Of a stretch of 64,000 nt of DNA, positions 24,880 through 33,782 are shown in pieces. How positions within the stretch are numbered: position 1 is the first letter of the stretch; each line of letters begins with the position of its first letter. Made by a program: the position numbers and the translations under genes. The notes beneath the pieces are model-generated. The model did not search any database and was not told the DNA's origin. It was given only the letters and a program-made list of their open reading frames with translations. Source of the DNA: Clostridia bacterium. GTDB lineage: Bacteria; Bacillota_A; Clostridia; Christensenellales; Aristaeellaceae. The stretch spans positions 28,571 to 92,570 of the forward strand of contig JAFQEB010000041.1 in assembly GCA_017399225.1 (NCBI GenBank). The letters run 5' to 3'.

Positions 24880-25143
24880 TCAGTTGAGGAGGTTGCTGAA
24901 CTGCTCTCCGATGACAATGAGCCACAGCTGAGTGATGATCGCTTTCACCAGTAAAACCTGTGCTATGGCCAGAACGACAGCATTCAGGATCAGCGCAACC
25001 GTTGTAACCGTATGGTCATCCTGATTTTTCCGTGCGCGCAGCGCAAGAATCAGTCCGGCAATTCCTGCAAAGGTTCCCAGCAGAGGCGCAAAGAAAATCA
25101 ACGGAAAACCGGCAATACCCAAAATCAGTGCAGCAATAGTCAT
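24880..25143 (-). CDS. Small DUF4190-like membrane protein
   Basis: An 87-residue protein with two membrane stretches (AALILGIAGFPLIFFAPLLG ... and VALILNAVVLAIAQVLLVK) and a short basic loop with RARKNQDD between, like DUF4190 domains. The ATG at 25143 follows GGAGG by six bases. A longer frame reaches upstream but would start on top of the -10 box. Its promoter carries two palindromes, so it is probably repressed by the divergent helix-turn-helix protein. Confidence 0.65.
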   Translation of the reverse strand: MTIAALILGIAGFPLIFFAPLLGTFAGIAGLILALRARKNQDDHTVTTVALILNAVVLAIAQVLLVKAIITQLWLIVIGEQFSNLLN

Positions 25144-25204
25144 GCGTGTACCTCCATATCCTTGTGCATTCGTGCGGAGACTTGTCTCGTACGATGCTGA
25201 CATG

Positions 25205-25233
25205 ATTATACCGGAAAATCCGGTATGTGTCAA
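25205..25233 (-). promoter_or_regulatory. Promoter of the DUF4190-like gene
   Basis: Full consensus TTGACA, 17 bases, TATAAT on the minus strand. One operator palindrome covers the spacer and -10 box, another touches the -35 box. Confidence 0.85.
25208..25226. promoter_or_regulatory. Operator palindrome O1
   Basis: A 19-bp perfect palindrome, ATACCGGA-TTT-TCCGGTAT on the minus strand, between and over the -10 region of the leftward promoter. Its centre is 25 bp from that of O2. Confidence 0.75.
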
Positions 25234-25251
25234 TACCGAAAAATTCGGTAT
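25233..25251. promoter_or_regulatory. Operator palindrome O2
   Basis: A second 19-bp palindrome, ATACCGAA-TTT-TTCGGTAT, differing from O1 by one compensated base pair. It touches the -35 box of the leftward promoter and lies 70 bases before the HTH gene. Confidence 0.75.
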
Positions 25252-25320
25252 ATCAGACAAATTTGGGGCAAGGATAGGCATACTAATACAGAAATGATGT
25301 GTATGGGGAGGTCGCCAAAA

Positions 25321-25527
25321 ATGCCGCATTATCAGAGAATACGGGATTTGCGGGAAGATGCGGATCTGTATCAGAAGGATCTGGCACAGCTGCTGAAATG
25401 CTCGCAGCAAACCTACAGTGATTATGAATGCGGCAAGGTGGATATTCCCACAGAGGTTCTGCTCCGGCTTGCAGACTATTATGATACGACGGTTGACTAC
25501 ATCCTCGGCCGTACAACAAAGCGCTAA
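25321..25527 (+). CDS. XRE-family helix-turn-helix regulator
   Basis: The 68-residue protein is a single HTH_3 domain: RIRDLREDADLYQKDLAQLL, then KCSQQTYSDYECGKVDIPTE and LADYYDTTVDYILGRT. Such small proteins are usually repressors. The ATG at 25321 follows GGGAGG by nine bases; an in-frame ATG 18 bases upstream lacks an SD. The divergent neighbour and paired palindromes between them suggest local and possibly self repression (inference). Confidence 0.88.
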   Translation: MPHYQRIRDLREDADLYQKDLAQLLKCSQQTYSDYECGKVDIPTEVLLRLADYYDTTVDYILGRTTKR

Positions 25528-25533
25528 CAGAAA

Positions 25534-25561
25534 GGAGCCTCCCCAATAACGGGGAGGCTCC
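25534..25561 (-). terminator. Terminator between convergent genes
   Basis: GGAGCCTCCCC and GGGGAGGCTCC form an 11-bp stem with a six-base loop; the leftward tail is TTTCTGTT. It ends the secreted-protein gene at 25576 and may also stop the HTH transcript. Confidence 0.8.
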
Positions 25562-25575
25562 AAATGTTGCTGTGA

Positions 25576-27300
25576 TTACTCAGCGGTGGGGATCATGGCC
25601 TGCAGCGCTTCGCGGTAAGCCACCCAGCTGGGGGTGTTGCGGAAGTAGCGGGGCAGGACGTTGCCGTCCGCGTCGATGGGGGAGCGGAAGGACACCTTGT
25701 TGTTGATGGACAGGTAGGCGATATCCGCGCCGCCCAGATCCTTCTGCACGTTGACAGCATCAGCGCTGGTCAAGCCGCCCTCGGTGGAGGCCAGCTCCTC
25801 AGCGGTGATGGCGTTCAGGTCGGTGAACCACTTGATGCACTCGCTGTGCTTGATGATCATCGCGGTGGGGCCGCCGGCGTACTTGAAGGAGACGGAGACG
25901 GAGCCGTTGTTGACAGCCACAAAAGCGTTGCCGATCACATGGGCGTCAGCGCCGACCAGGGTGTACACCTGCCAGCCGGTCTTGGTCAGATCGACGGGAA
26001 CGATGTTGTGCCAGTCATCGGCGATGCCCAGATCCTTCAGGGACAGGCCAGCCAGACCGACGGTGTTCTTGCTGTACCAAACAGAGGTGTCAGCTTCGGG
26101 GCTGGGCTGCACGCCCTGGGTAGCGGTGACGAAGAAGTCGACTTCGATCTTCTTGACCTCCACCAGGTCGTCGGGGTTGATGGCAGCGGTGGTGCCTTCG
26201 GAGCCGTCCCAGGTCTCATGACCCCAGGGCGTCGTGCCAGGCTGGTTATCGACCATCCACTTGTCGTACAGGATAGCGTAGTCATCGTTGGAGTCAAACA
26301 CGTTGCCATTGTCGTAGCCGGTGGGGCCGCAGGCAACGCCGTTGAAGGCGATGGATTCGCCGTTGACGCGAATGTCGGAAATGCCCAGGTACATGCCGTC
26401 CATGACGGAGCCTTCGGTGTTGCCGTCAGCAATGACCATGAGCAGCTTCTCAGCGCCGTTGCCGGCAGGCGTCCAGCCACCCTGATCCAGCATGTAAGCG
26501 GAGACGGTGTAGTTGCCCTCACCGGTGATGGTGGCGGTGGTGGAGGTGCCCAGCTTGCCGTCGGTCTCAGGCCACCAGCCGCCGGACAGGTAGTACAGCT
26601 TCACGTCGGCAGTGGGGCCCTCTTCCGCAGCGGGAGCCACCAGCTCAACGCCGGCTTCGGGCTGCTCGCCCAGCTCCTCGGGAGCCGCGCCAGCGTCCTC
26701 GGCGAAGATGAAGTCGACCTCGATGGTGTCGCCCGCGACGATGTCGTCAGGGTTGATCACCAGGTGGGTGGCGTCTTCGGGGGTACCATCAAAGGAACGG
26801 TAGCCGGAGGGGCCCTGAGCGTCGGGGGTGAAGAAGGGATCCCAGTAGGAGTTGTACAGCGGGACCATGCCGGCGTTGGTGTCGTCATGGTAGGTGCCGT
26901 AGTAGTTCTCGTTCTTGGCAATGGGGGTGCCGTTGACGCGGATCTCGGTGATGTCGACATAATAGCCGGGGAAGAGCTTCTCGGCGTTGTCGATGATCAG
27001 GTTGAACTGGATCGCGCCTTCAGCCTTCTGCCAGTTGAACTTCAGGCCGACGGTGTACTTGCCGGGGCCGGTGACCATGGCATTGGTCGCCTCAACGCCG
27101 GTCTCGGACGCGGGCTGATCAACGCGCTGATGCTGGGGCCACCAGGGGAAGTTGTTCTGATCCTTCTCATGGTTGGAAGCGAAGTACAGCAGCCAGGCGG
27201 TAGCGGTGGTCGGTTCCTCGGCGGAAGCGACGCACGCCATGCCCAGTGCCAGCACGGCGACCAGAGCGATCGCCATGATCATGGACAGGAGCTTTTTCAT
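25576..27300 (-). CDS. Secreted modular protein with C-terminal domain shared with the 33.8-kb gene
   Basis: The 574-residue protein has a signal peptide (MKKLLSMIMAIALVAVLALG ... SAEE). Two similar beta-rich modules follow, at about 30-215 and 228-402; both contain a G-x-G-x-YTV strand, an I-RVNG-x-x-IA motif and a closing INPDDxV...IEVDF segment, like carbohydrate-binding folds. The last 169 residues (406-574) match the last 169 residues of the secreted protein at 33783-35018. No catalytic motif or wall anchor is visible. It has its own strong promoter and terminator. Confidence 0.75.
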   Translation of the reverse strand: MKKLLSMIMAIALVAVLALGMACVASAEEPTTATAWLLYFASNHEKDQNNFPWWPQHQRVDQPASETGVEATNAMVTGPGKYTVGLKFNWQKAEGAIQFNLIIDNAEKLFPGYYVDITEIRVNGTPIAKNENYYGTYHDDTNAGMVPLYNSYWDPFFTPDAQGPSGYRSFDGTPEDATHLVINPDDIVAGDTIEVDFIFAEDAGAAPEELGEQPEAGVELVAPAAEEGPTADVKLYYLSGGWWPETDGKLGTSTTATITGEGNYTVSAYMLDQGGWTPAGNGAEKLLMVIADGNTEGSVMDGMYLGISDIRVNGESIAFNGVACGPTGYDNGNVFDSNDDYAILYDKWMVDNQPGTTPWGHETWDGSEGTTAAINPDDLVEVKKIEVDFFVTATQGVQPSPEADTSVWYSKNTVGLAGLSLKDLGIADDWHNIVPVDLTKTGWQVYTLVGADAHVIGNAFVAVNNGSVSVSFKYAGGPTAMIIKHSECIKWFTDLNAITAEELASTEGGLTSADAVNVQKDLGGADIAYLSINNKVSFRSPIDADGNVLPRYFRNTPSWVAYREALQAMIPTAE

Positions 27301-27357
27301 GCTGATTTCCTCCTAAAACGTTTTACCCGAAGAATATATATCGGGCAGGCTAACAAT

Positions 27358-27386
27358 ATTATAGTTGAACATTTCATCCCCGTCAA
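27358..27386 (-). promoter_or_regulatory. Promoter of the modular secreted protein
   Basis: TTGACG, 17 bases, TATAAT on the minus strand. A small CCCGA/TCGGG hairpin lies in the leader before GGAGG. Confidence 0.8.
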
Positions 27387-27409
27387 GGATAATTCTGTCT
27401 AAAACTTGT

Positions 27410-27441
27410 ATAAAAATGGACGCATCGGGGCAGATGCGTCC
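27410..27441 (-). terminator. Terminator of the ruvCAB unit
   Basis: GGACGCATC-TGCCCC-GATGCGTCC followed by ATTTTTATA on the minus strand, 22 bases past the ruvB stop. Confidence 0.9.
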
Positions 27442-27463
27442 GTTTCCGGTCGAATATATTCGC

Positions 27464-28495
27464 TTACAGCTCCATTTTTACCTGCGCGTCGCCGGAGACG
27501 CCGGGCTGGGTGCGGCCCATGTGCTGCCAGGCGGAGGGGGTGCACACGCGGCCCCGGGGGGTGCGCATCAGGAAGCCCAGCTGCATCAGGTACGGCTCGT
27601 ACACGTCCTCGATGGTCACGGCGTCCTCGCCCGTGGTGGCGGCCAGGGTATCCAGGCCCACGGGGCCGCCGCCGAACTTGTCCATCATGGTGGTCAGCAT
27701 GGTGCGGTCGGTCTTGTCCAGGCCCAGCTCATCCACGCCCTGCATGGCGATGGCCTCCCGGGCGATCTCCAGGGAGATCCTGCCGGAGCCCTTCACCTGG
27801 GCATAGTCGCGCACGCGCTTGAGCATACGGTTGGCGATACGGGGCGTGCCGCGGGAGCGCCTTGCGATCTCCAGGATGCCGTCGGCGTCCGCATCCACGC
27901 CGAGGATGGAAGCGCTGCGGCGCACGATGGAGGCCAGCTCTTCCGGCGTGTACATTTCCAGCCGGAACAGGATGCCGAAGCGGTCGCGCAGGGGGGCGGA
28001 AAGCTGACCGGCACGGGTGGTGGCGCCGATGAGGGTGAACTTCGGAACTGTCATGTGGATGGAATTCGCCATGGGGCCCTTGCCGGTGACGATGTCCACG
28101 GCGAAATCCTCCATCGCGCTGTAAAGCACCTCCTCGGAGGTACGGGAAAGCCGGTGGATCTCGTCGATGAACAGCACGTCCCCCTGGTTAAGGTTGGTGA
28201 TGATGGACAAGAGATCGCCGGGGCGCTCGATGGCGGGGCCGGAGGTGATGCGGATGTTGGAGCCCATCTCCGCCGCGACGATGTTGGCCAGGGTGGTTTT
28301 GCCAAGGCCGGGCGGGCCGTAAAGCAGGATGTGATCCAGTGCATCCCGGCGGGAAAGTGCGGCCTGGATGTAGATGCTCAGGCTGCTCTTGACGGCCGTC
28401 TGGCCCACATAGTCCCGCAGCGTCCGCGGGCGGAGGCTGGTTTCGACGCTGTCCTCCTGCTGATAACCGGCGTCCATGAAACGATCTTCAAACAT
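27464..28495 (-). CDS. ruvB: Holliday junction branch-migration helicase RuvB
   Basis: The 343-residue AAA+ motor pumps DNA through the RuvA-bound junction. Walker A is [15 protein letters not shown], Walker B is [10 protein letters not shown], sensor 1 is [20 protein letters not shown], and the winged helix at the end carries the arginine-rich [15 protein letters not shown]. It is full length. It is the last gene of ruvC-ruvA-ruvB; the 53-bp spacer to ruvA holds a small AATTCTTAA-type repeat. Confidence 0.97.
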   Translation of the reverse strand: MFEDRFMDAGYQQEDSVETSLRPRTLRDYVGQTAVKSSLSIYIQAALSRRDALDHILLYGPPGLGKTTLANIVAAEMGSNIRITSGPAIERPGDLLSIITNLNQGDVLFIDEIHRLSRTSEEVLYSAMEDFAVDIVTGKGPMANSIHMTVPKFTLIGATTRAGQLSAPLRDRFGILFRLEMYTPEELASIVRRSASILGVDADADGILEIARRSRGTPRIANRMLKRVRDYAQVKGSGRISLEIAREAIAMQGVDELGLDKTDRTMLTTMMDKFGGGPVGLDTLAATTGEDAVTIEDVYEPYLMQLGFLMRTPRGRVCTPSAWQHMGRTQPGVSGDAQVKMEL

Positions 28496-28548
28496 AATGA
28501 ACCCCTTGATGTGAATGCTTAATGCTTAATGCGTAATTCTTAATTGCT

Positions 28549-29157
28549 TTACATCCCGGCCATGGAGCGCAGCGCCAGGCGCAGCAGCTCGTCCACGGGG
28601 GCGTTTTTGTTTTCGACCTTGGAGAGCGCGTCCCGGGCCTCGCCGGGGGTGTAGCCCAGGGCGGTCAGGCCGGCAATGGCCTGGGCGAAGTTGTCCGCCG
28701 CTGCAGGCACGGCCGGGGCTGCGGCTGGAGAGGATGCGCTGCCGGAGACCTCGAACTGCCCCAGCTTGTCCTTCAGCTCCAGGGCGATGCGCTGGGCGAT
28801 CTTCTTGCCCACGCCGGGGGCGCGGGAGATGGTCTTCTCGTCCTCCATCACGATGGCCAGACGCAGATCCTGCACCGACAGCGTGGACAGAAGTGCCAGG
28901 GCCATCTTCGGGCCCACGCCGGTGACGCTGGTCAGCAGCAGGAAGAGCTGCTTCTCCTCCTTGGTGGCAAAGCCGAAGAGCTCCATGGCGTCCTCCCGCA
29001 CACTCAGCCAGGTATGGCAGCGCATGGTATCGCCGGTCTTGGGGGCGGCGTTGAGGGTCTGCAGGGAGCAGCTGAGCAGATACCCCACGCCGCCGGCCAG
29101 CAGCACAAGGGTATTGTTGGTCTTTTCGCAGACCTGACCTTCAATAAATGCGTACAA
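28549..29157 (-). CDS. ruvA: Holliday junction-binding protein RuvA
   Basis: The 202-residue protein begins YAFIEGQVCEKTNNTLVLL after a TTG start at 29157, chosen because GGAGG is seven bases upstream and because this matches the usual RuvA N-terminus. The two helix-hairpin-helix motifs are VTGVGPKMALALLSTL and APGVGKKIAQRIALEL. Domain III, which contacts RuvB, is at about 150-202. An upstream in-frame ATG would add 15 residues not seen in the family. Confidence 0.95.
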   Translation of the reverse strand: MYAFIEGQVCEKTNNTLVLLAGGVGYLLSCSLQTLNAAPKTGDTMRCHTWLSVREDAMELFGFATKEEKQLFLLLTSVTGVGPKMALALLSTLSVQDLRLAIVMEDEKTISRAPGVGKKIAQRIALELKDKLGQFEVSGSASSPAAAPAVPAAADNFAQAIAGLTALGYTPGEARDALSKVENKNAPVDELLRLALRSMAGM

Positions 29158-29291
29158 GGGAGTACCTCCTGTAACGATCCGTACGGAAATTTGCTTCAGC
29201 AAACAGAAAACGCGTCGCGCCGAGCCTTCCGTACGGCGGAACTTCTCAACAGGGCCTCGCCCCGCGGCAGCGGCAAAACGGGTCGAAGCCC

Positions 29292-29786
29292 CTACTTCAT
29301 CCGGAACTGTTCCCGCATCCGCCCTGCCTGGCAGTGCGTGATCGCGCAGGCGATGGCGTCGGCGGCGTCGTCGGGCTTGGGGATGGTATCCATGTTCAGC
29401 AGGAGCTTGACCATCTGCTGGATCTGCTTCTTGTCCGCCTTACCGTAGCCGGTGATGGCCTGCTTGATCTGCATGGGGGTGTATTCGTAGAGGTTCTCCG
29501 TGTATTCGGCGGCGGCGATGATCGCTGCGCCTCTTGCTGCGCCGACCATCAGCGCGGTGGTGACGTTCTGCGCGAAGAACAGCTCCTCAAAGGCCACTTC
29601 ATCCGGACGGTACATCAGCGTCAGGTCGCGGATGCCCAGCTGGAGCGTCCGCAGCCGGTGCTGCATGGGGGTGCCGGCCTTCGTTTCGATGCAGCCGTAG
29701 CCCAGCAGCTTCATGTGGCTGCCCTGGGCTTCCACCACCCCCCAGCCCATCAGCGCGTAGCCGGGGTCGATGCCAAGAACGATCAT
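29292..29786 (-). CDS. ruvC: Holliday junction resolvase RuvC
   Basis: The 164-residue endonuclease cuts four-way junctions. Catalytic acidic residues are visible in IVLGIDPGYALMGWG, FEELFFAQN and DAADAIACAITH, the last with the C-terminal Asp pair. GGAAGG lies seven bases before the ATG. A 134-base spacer with no gene separates it from ruvA. Confidence 0.96.
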   Translation of the reverse strand: MIVLGIDPGYALMGWGVVEAQGSHMKLLGYGCIETKAGTPMQHRLRTLQLGIRDLTLMYRPDEVAFEELFFAQNVTTALMVGAARGAAIIAAAEYTENLYEYTPMQIKQAITGYGKADKKQIQQMVKLLLNMDTIPKPDDAADAIACAITHCQAGRMREQFRMK

Positions 29787-29825
29787 GCTTGAACCTTCCA
29801 ATCATACATATGTTCGTACCTGTCT

Positions 29826-29854
29826 ATCATAGCGCGGCGGCAGCGGATTGTCAA
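29826..29854 (-). promoter_or_regulatory. Promoter of ruvCAB
   Basis: TTGACA, 17 bases, TATGAT on the minus strand, about 40 bases before the ruvC ATG. I do not see a LexA box over it. The 29855-30025 stretch between this and the argG promoter holds nothing I can name. Confidence 0.85.
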
Positions 29855-30025
29855 CGCGAACACTGCTTTTTTGTTGATTGCCGTTCCATTCCCGGCAGAT
29901 TGGCTTGCATCCACCTCTGCTGGCTGAATGCAGACATTAATATGGAAACTGTTCCGCAGTGCATGAGGCCGTACGCAGTGCTGGGAATAAGTACAAAGGA
30001 AATACCGTTTTCCCGAAAAAAAGGC

Positions 30026-30054
30026 TTGCATTTTTATTCAGCCGGGCTTATAAT
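30026..30054 (+). promoter_or_regulatory. Promoter of argG
   Basis: TTGCAT, 17 bases, TATAAT, 54 bases before the argG ATG. The -35 box and spacer overlap an ArgR-type box. Confidence 0.88.
30027..30040. promoter_or_regulatory. ArgR-type operator (ARG box)
   Basis: Read leftward it is TGAATAAAAATGCA, one base off the palindromic TGAAT-N4-ATTCA half-pair and the same as the core of Bacillus AhrC boxes. It lies over the argG -35 region, so ArgR with arginine would block polymerase. Confidence 0.7.
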
Positions 30055-30107
30055 CACCGTTGTCACATGACAAAACGATAACAATATCCCAAAGGAGATT
30101 GATCGAT

Positions 30108-31316
30108 ATGGCGAAGATGCGTGTTCTGCTGGCGTACTCCGGTGGTCTGGATACGTCCATTATCGTTCCGTGGCTGAAGGAGAACTATGACTGCGACGTG
30201 GTCTGCGTGGCCGGCGACGTGGGTCAGGGCGAAGAGCTCGAGCCCCTGCACGAGAAGGCTGCCAAGTGCGGCGCTGAGAAGCTCTACATCGCCGACCTGC
30301 GCAAGGAATTCGTCGAGGAGTTCATCTGGCCCACCCTGAAGGCCGGCGCCGTCTACGAGGGCAAGTACCTCCTGGGCACCTCCTTCGCCCGTCCCCTGAT
30401 CGCCAAGCGCCTGGTGGAGATCGCCCACGAAGAGGGCTGCACCGCCATCTGCCACGGCTGCACCGGCAAGGGCAACGACCAGGTCCGCTTCGAGCTGACC
30501 ATCAAGGCCTTCGACCCCGACATGAAGATCATCGCCCCCTGGCGTATCTGGGACATCAAGACCCGCGAAGAGGAGATCGAGTACGCCGAGGCGCGCAACA
30601 TCCCCGTGCCGGTCAAGAAGGACCGTCCCTACTCCATGGACCGCAACATCTGGCACATCTCCCACGAGGGCGCCGATCTGGAAGATCCGTGGAACGAGCC
30701 GCCGGCTGACCTGCTGCTGACCATGGTCACCCCCGAGAAGGCCCCCGACGAGGCCGAGTACGTGACCATCGACTTCGAGAAGGGCACCCCCGTGGCCATC
30801 AACGGCGAGAAGCTGGAGGCCATCGAGCTGCTGACCAAGGCCAACGAGATCGCCGGTCGCAACGGCGTGGGCTGCGCCGACCTGGTGGAGAACCGCCTGG
30901 TGGGCATGAAGTCCCGCGGCGTGTACGAGACTCCCGGCGGCACCCTGCTGTACGCCGCCCACTCCATCCTGGAGTCTATCACCCTGGATCGCGCCACCAG
31001 CCACTACAAGGAGCTGATCGCCTCCAAGTTCGCTGAGCTGGTGTACGACGGCATGTGGTACACCCCCCTGCGCGAGGCGCTGTCCGCCTTCGTGGACTCC
31101 ACCCAGCAGAACGTCACCGGCACCGTGCGCATCAAGTGCTACAAGGGCAACTGCATCAACGCCGGCGTGAAGTCCCCCAACAGCCTGTACCTGGAAGAGA
31201 TCGCCACCTTCGGCGACTCCAAGGATCTGTACAGCCACAAGGACAGCGAAGGCTTCATCAACCTGCTGGGCCTGCCGCTCAAGGTCAAGGCCATCGTCGA
31301 TCAGCGCAAGAAGTAA
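30108..31316 (+). CDS. argG: Argininosuccinate synthase
   Basis: The 402-residue enzyme joins citrulline and aspartate at the cost of ATP. The N-type ATP pyrophosphatase P-loop is [10 protein letters not shown], and [16 protein letters not shown] and [14 protein letters not shown] bind citrulline and aspartate. AAAGGAG lies ten bases before the ATG. argH follows 760 bases downstream on the same strand as a separate unit, with a toxin-antitoxin pair placed between them on the other strand. Confidence 0.97.
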   Translation: MAKMRVLLAYSGGLDTSIIVPWLKENYDCDVVCVAGDVGQGEELEPLHEKAAKCGAEKLYIADLRKEFVEEFIWPTLKAGAVYEGKYLLGTSFARPLIAKRLVEIAHEEGCTAICHGCTGKGNDQVRFELTIKAFDPDMKIIAPWRIWDIKTREEEIEYAEARNIPVPVKKDRPYSMDRNIWHISHEGADLEDPWNEPPADLLLTMVTPEKAPDEAEYVTIDFEKGTPVAINGEKLEAIELLTKANEIAGRNGVGCADLVENRLVGMKSRGVYETPGGTLLYAAHSILESITLDRATSHYKELIASKFAELVYDGMWYTPLREALSAFVDSTQQNVTGTVRIKCYKGNCINAGVKSPNSLYLEEIATFGDSKDLYSHKDSEGFINLLGLPLKVKAIVDQRKK

Positions 31317-31326
31317 ACAAAAATAT

Positions 31327-31359
31327 GAGGAGCTGCGTCAGGTGCGCAGCTCCTCTTTT
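31327..31359. terminator. Terminator between argG and the convergent toxin gene
   Basis: GAGGAGCTGCG and CGCAGCTCCTC form an 11-bp stem followed rightward by TTTTG and leftward by ATATTTTTG, so it can serve both genes. Confidence 0.9.
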
Positions 31360-31374
31360 GATGCGTATGATGAT

Positions 31375-31755
31375 TCAGACGATATGGGATTCGATCCAGG
31401 CTACAACCTCTGCGATATCGGCATCTCCGCGGGCAACGCTGAGGCCGAGGCCGGTCAGTTCCTCCTGTGAGTAATGCAGGGCGACGCCGTTGCGCCGCAG
31501 GATCAGCAGCATCACGGCCATGCCGATGCGCTTGTTGCCGTCGATGAAGCCGTGATTCTGTGCCAAGCCGCAGCCCATAGCGGCTGCCTTGGCGACGACG
31601 CCGGGATAGGCCTCGGTGTCGCCGAAAGCCGCGCTGGCCCTTGCGACCGCGCTTTCAATCAGGCCCATATCGCGGATTCCGTGAGAACCGCCGGAAGAGT
31701 CGATCATCTTCTGATGGAGACGGAGCACAGCCTCAGGTGTTGGAAGCCAGATCAT
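31375..31755 (-). CDS. Doc-type Fic toxin
   Basis: The 126-residue protein is a short Fic/Doc domain with the motif HGFIDGNKRIG (family H-x-F-x-(D/x)-G-N-x-R), and begins WLPTPEAVLRLHQKMI like Doc and its relatives. Doc phosphorylates EF-Tu in phage P1; related proteins may AMPylate or phosphorylate other targets. Its ATG overlaps the stop of the small upstream gene by four bases (ATGA), the usual order antitoxin then toxin. Confidence 0.9.
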   Translation of the reverse strand: MIWLPTPEAVLRLHQKMIDSSGGSHGIRDMGLIESAVARASAAFGDTEAYPGVVAKAAAMGCGLAQNHGFIDGNKRIGMAVMLLILRRNGVALHYSQEELTGLGLSVARGDADIAEVVAWIESHIV

Positions 31756-31925
31756 TTCGCCAGCTCCTTCCATGCAGGAAGATTCTCTTCGATAATGGCA
31801 TCCATATCCTCTTCCAGCTGACGAAGCTCACGCTGTTTCAAAAACTGAACAAAATCCAGTACCTGCTGCTGGGTGTGCAGGGGCATGGTGCGGGTTTCTT
31901 CAGCAATGCGTTCAACCAGGGTCAT
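31752..31925 (-). CDS. Putative antitoxin (DUF2281-like)
   Basis: The 57-residue, helical, acidic protein (LVERIAEETRTMPLHTQQQV, LDFVQFLKQRELRQLEEDMD) resembles the short DUF2281/YefM-like proteins that precede toxins. The ATG follows AGGAGG by eight bases. Coupling to the Doc-like gene gives the functional guess; no DNA-binding N-terminus of the Phd kind is obvious. Confidence 0.75.
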   Translation of the reverse strand: MTLVERIAEETRTMPLHTQQQVLDFVQFLKQRELRQLEEDMDAIIEENLPAWKELAK

Positions 31926-32005
31926 TGACGACACCTCCTATGCTATCATTATACCCGTGGGAGGCCTGCTGTTCAAGCATTCGCTGCATCTTTTTTGCAC
32001 TTCTG

Positions 32006-32034
32006 TTGAAGAAAGCCCGCATATCTGCTATACT
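32006..32034 (+). promoter_or_regulatory. Promoter of argH
   Basis: TTGAAG, 17 bases, TATACT, 45 bases before the ATG. Just downstream, TCAAAAATGCAATTCA (32044-32059) contains a half-match to the ARG box. Confidence 0.7.
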
Positions 32035-32079
32035 ATACACTGGTCAAAAATGCAATTCACCTTCAAGGAGGATACACAT

Positions 32080-33453
<1,374 letters not shown>

Positions 33454-33605
33454 AAAAGGTCCAGGGGTGAAGCCCCTGGCGCAGGTGGAGGGCTGCGTAA
33501 GCCCTCCCCGCCGGAGGCAAAACCCGCATTGCGTCTTTCCCGAATCTGCAGATTCGGGAAACAGCTCGCACAGCCCTAAAAGAAAAAGCCAACAAAGTCC
33601 CACCA
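33454..33605 (+). repeat. 3'-hairpin repeat, copy 1 (after argH)
   Basis: The block begins at the argH stop. It has hairpin A (CCAGGGGTGAAGCCCCTGG), hairpin B (GGAGGGCT-GCGT-AAGCCCTCC), the conserved CGCCGGAGGC and GCGTCTTT blocks, hairpin C at 33539-33558 (CCCGAATC-TGCA-GATTCGGG), and the tail AAACAGCTC ... AAAAGCCAACAAAG. The same order recurs after the 33.8-kb gene, queA and proS. It may end transcription and may be mobile. Confidence 0.8.
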
Positions 33606-33678
33606 ACTAAATCCCCCAACTGGAAGAACAACCCACCTCCAATCGTTATATATGGTGCAACCCCTACCGACAAAGGAG

Positions 33679-33764
33679 GCCGGGCGGCAGCCCGGCTAAC
33701 GAGAGCCAATGCTTGCATTGGCCGAGTGTAGCCAGTACCCGGCCTTGCGCCGGGGAATGGCCGA
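33679..33764 (+). ncRNA. Structured RNA motif, copy 1
   Basis: Four helices are readable: P1 GCCGGGC/GCCCGGC, P2 GCCAATGC-TT-GCATTGGC, P3 CCCGGC/GCCGGG, and P4 GCCA/TGGC enclosing P3. The single-stranded TAACGAGA, CGAGTGTAGCCAG and AATGGCCGAA are nearly the same in the copy at 63654, while helix bases differ in compensated pairs. It ends three bases before the AAAGGAGG of the secreted-protein gene at 33783, so it is also that gene's leader. From memory the single-stranded motifs recall HEARO/omega-type RNAs, but I cannot confirm that. Confidence 0.6.
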
Positions 33765-33782
33765 AAAAAAGGAGGCATCACC

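Noticed and set aside
24606..24917. 103-codon minus-strand frame in the 24.6-24.9 kb gap
   Set aside because: It reads through a terminator and several hairpins, has no SD and no recognisable composition of a protein.
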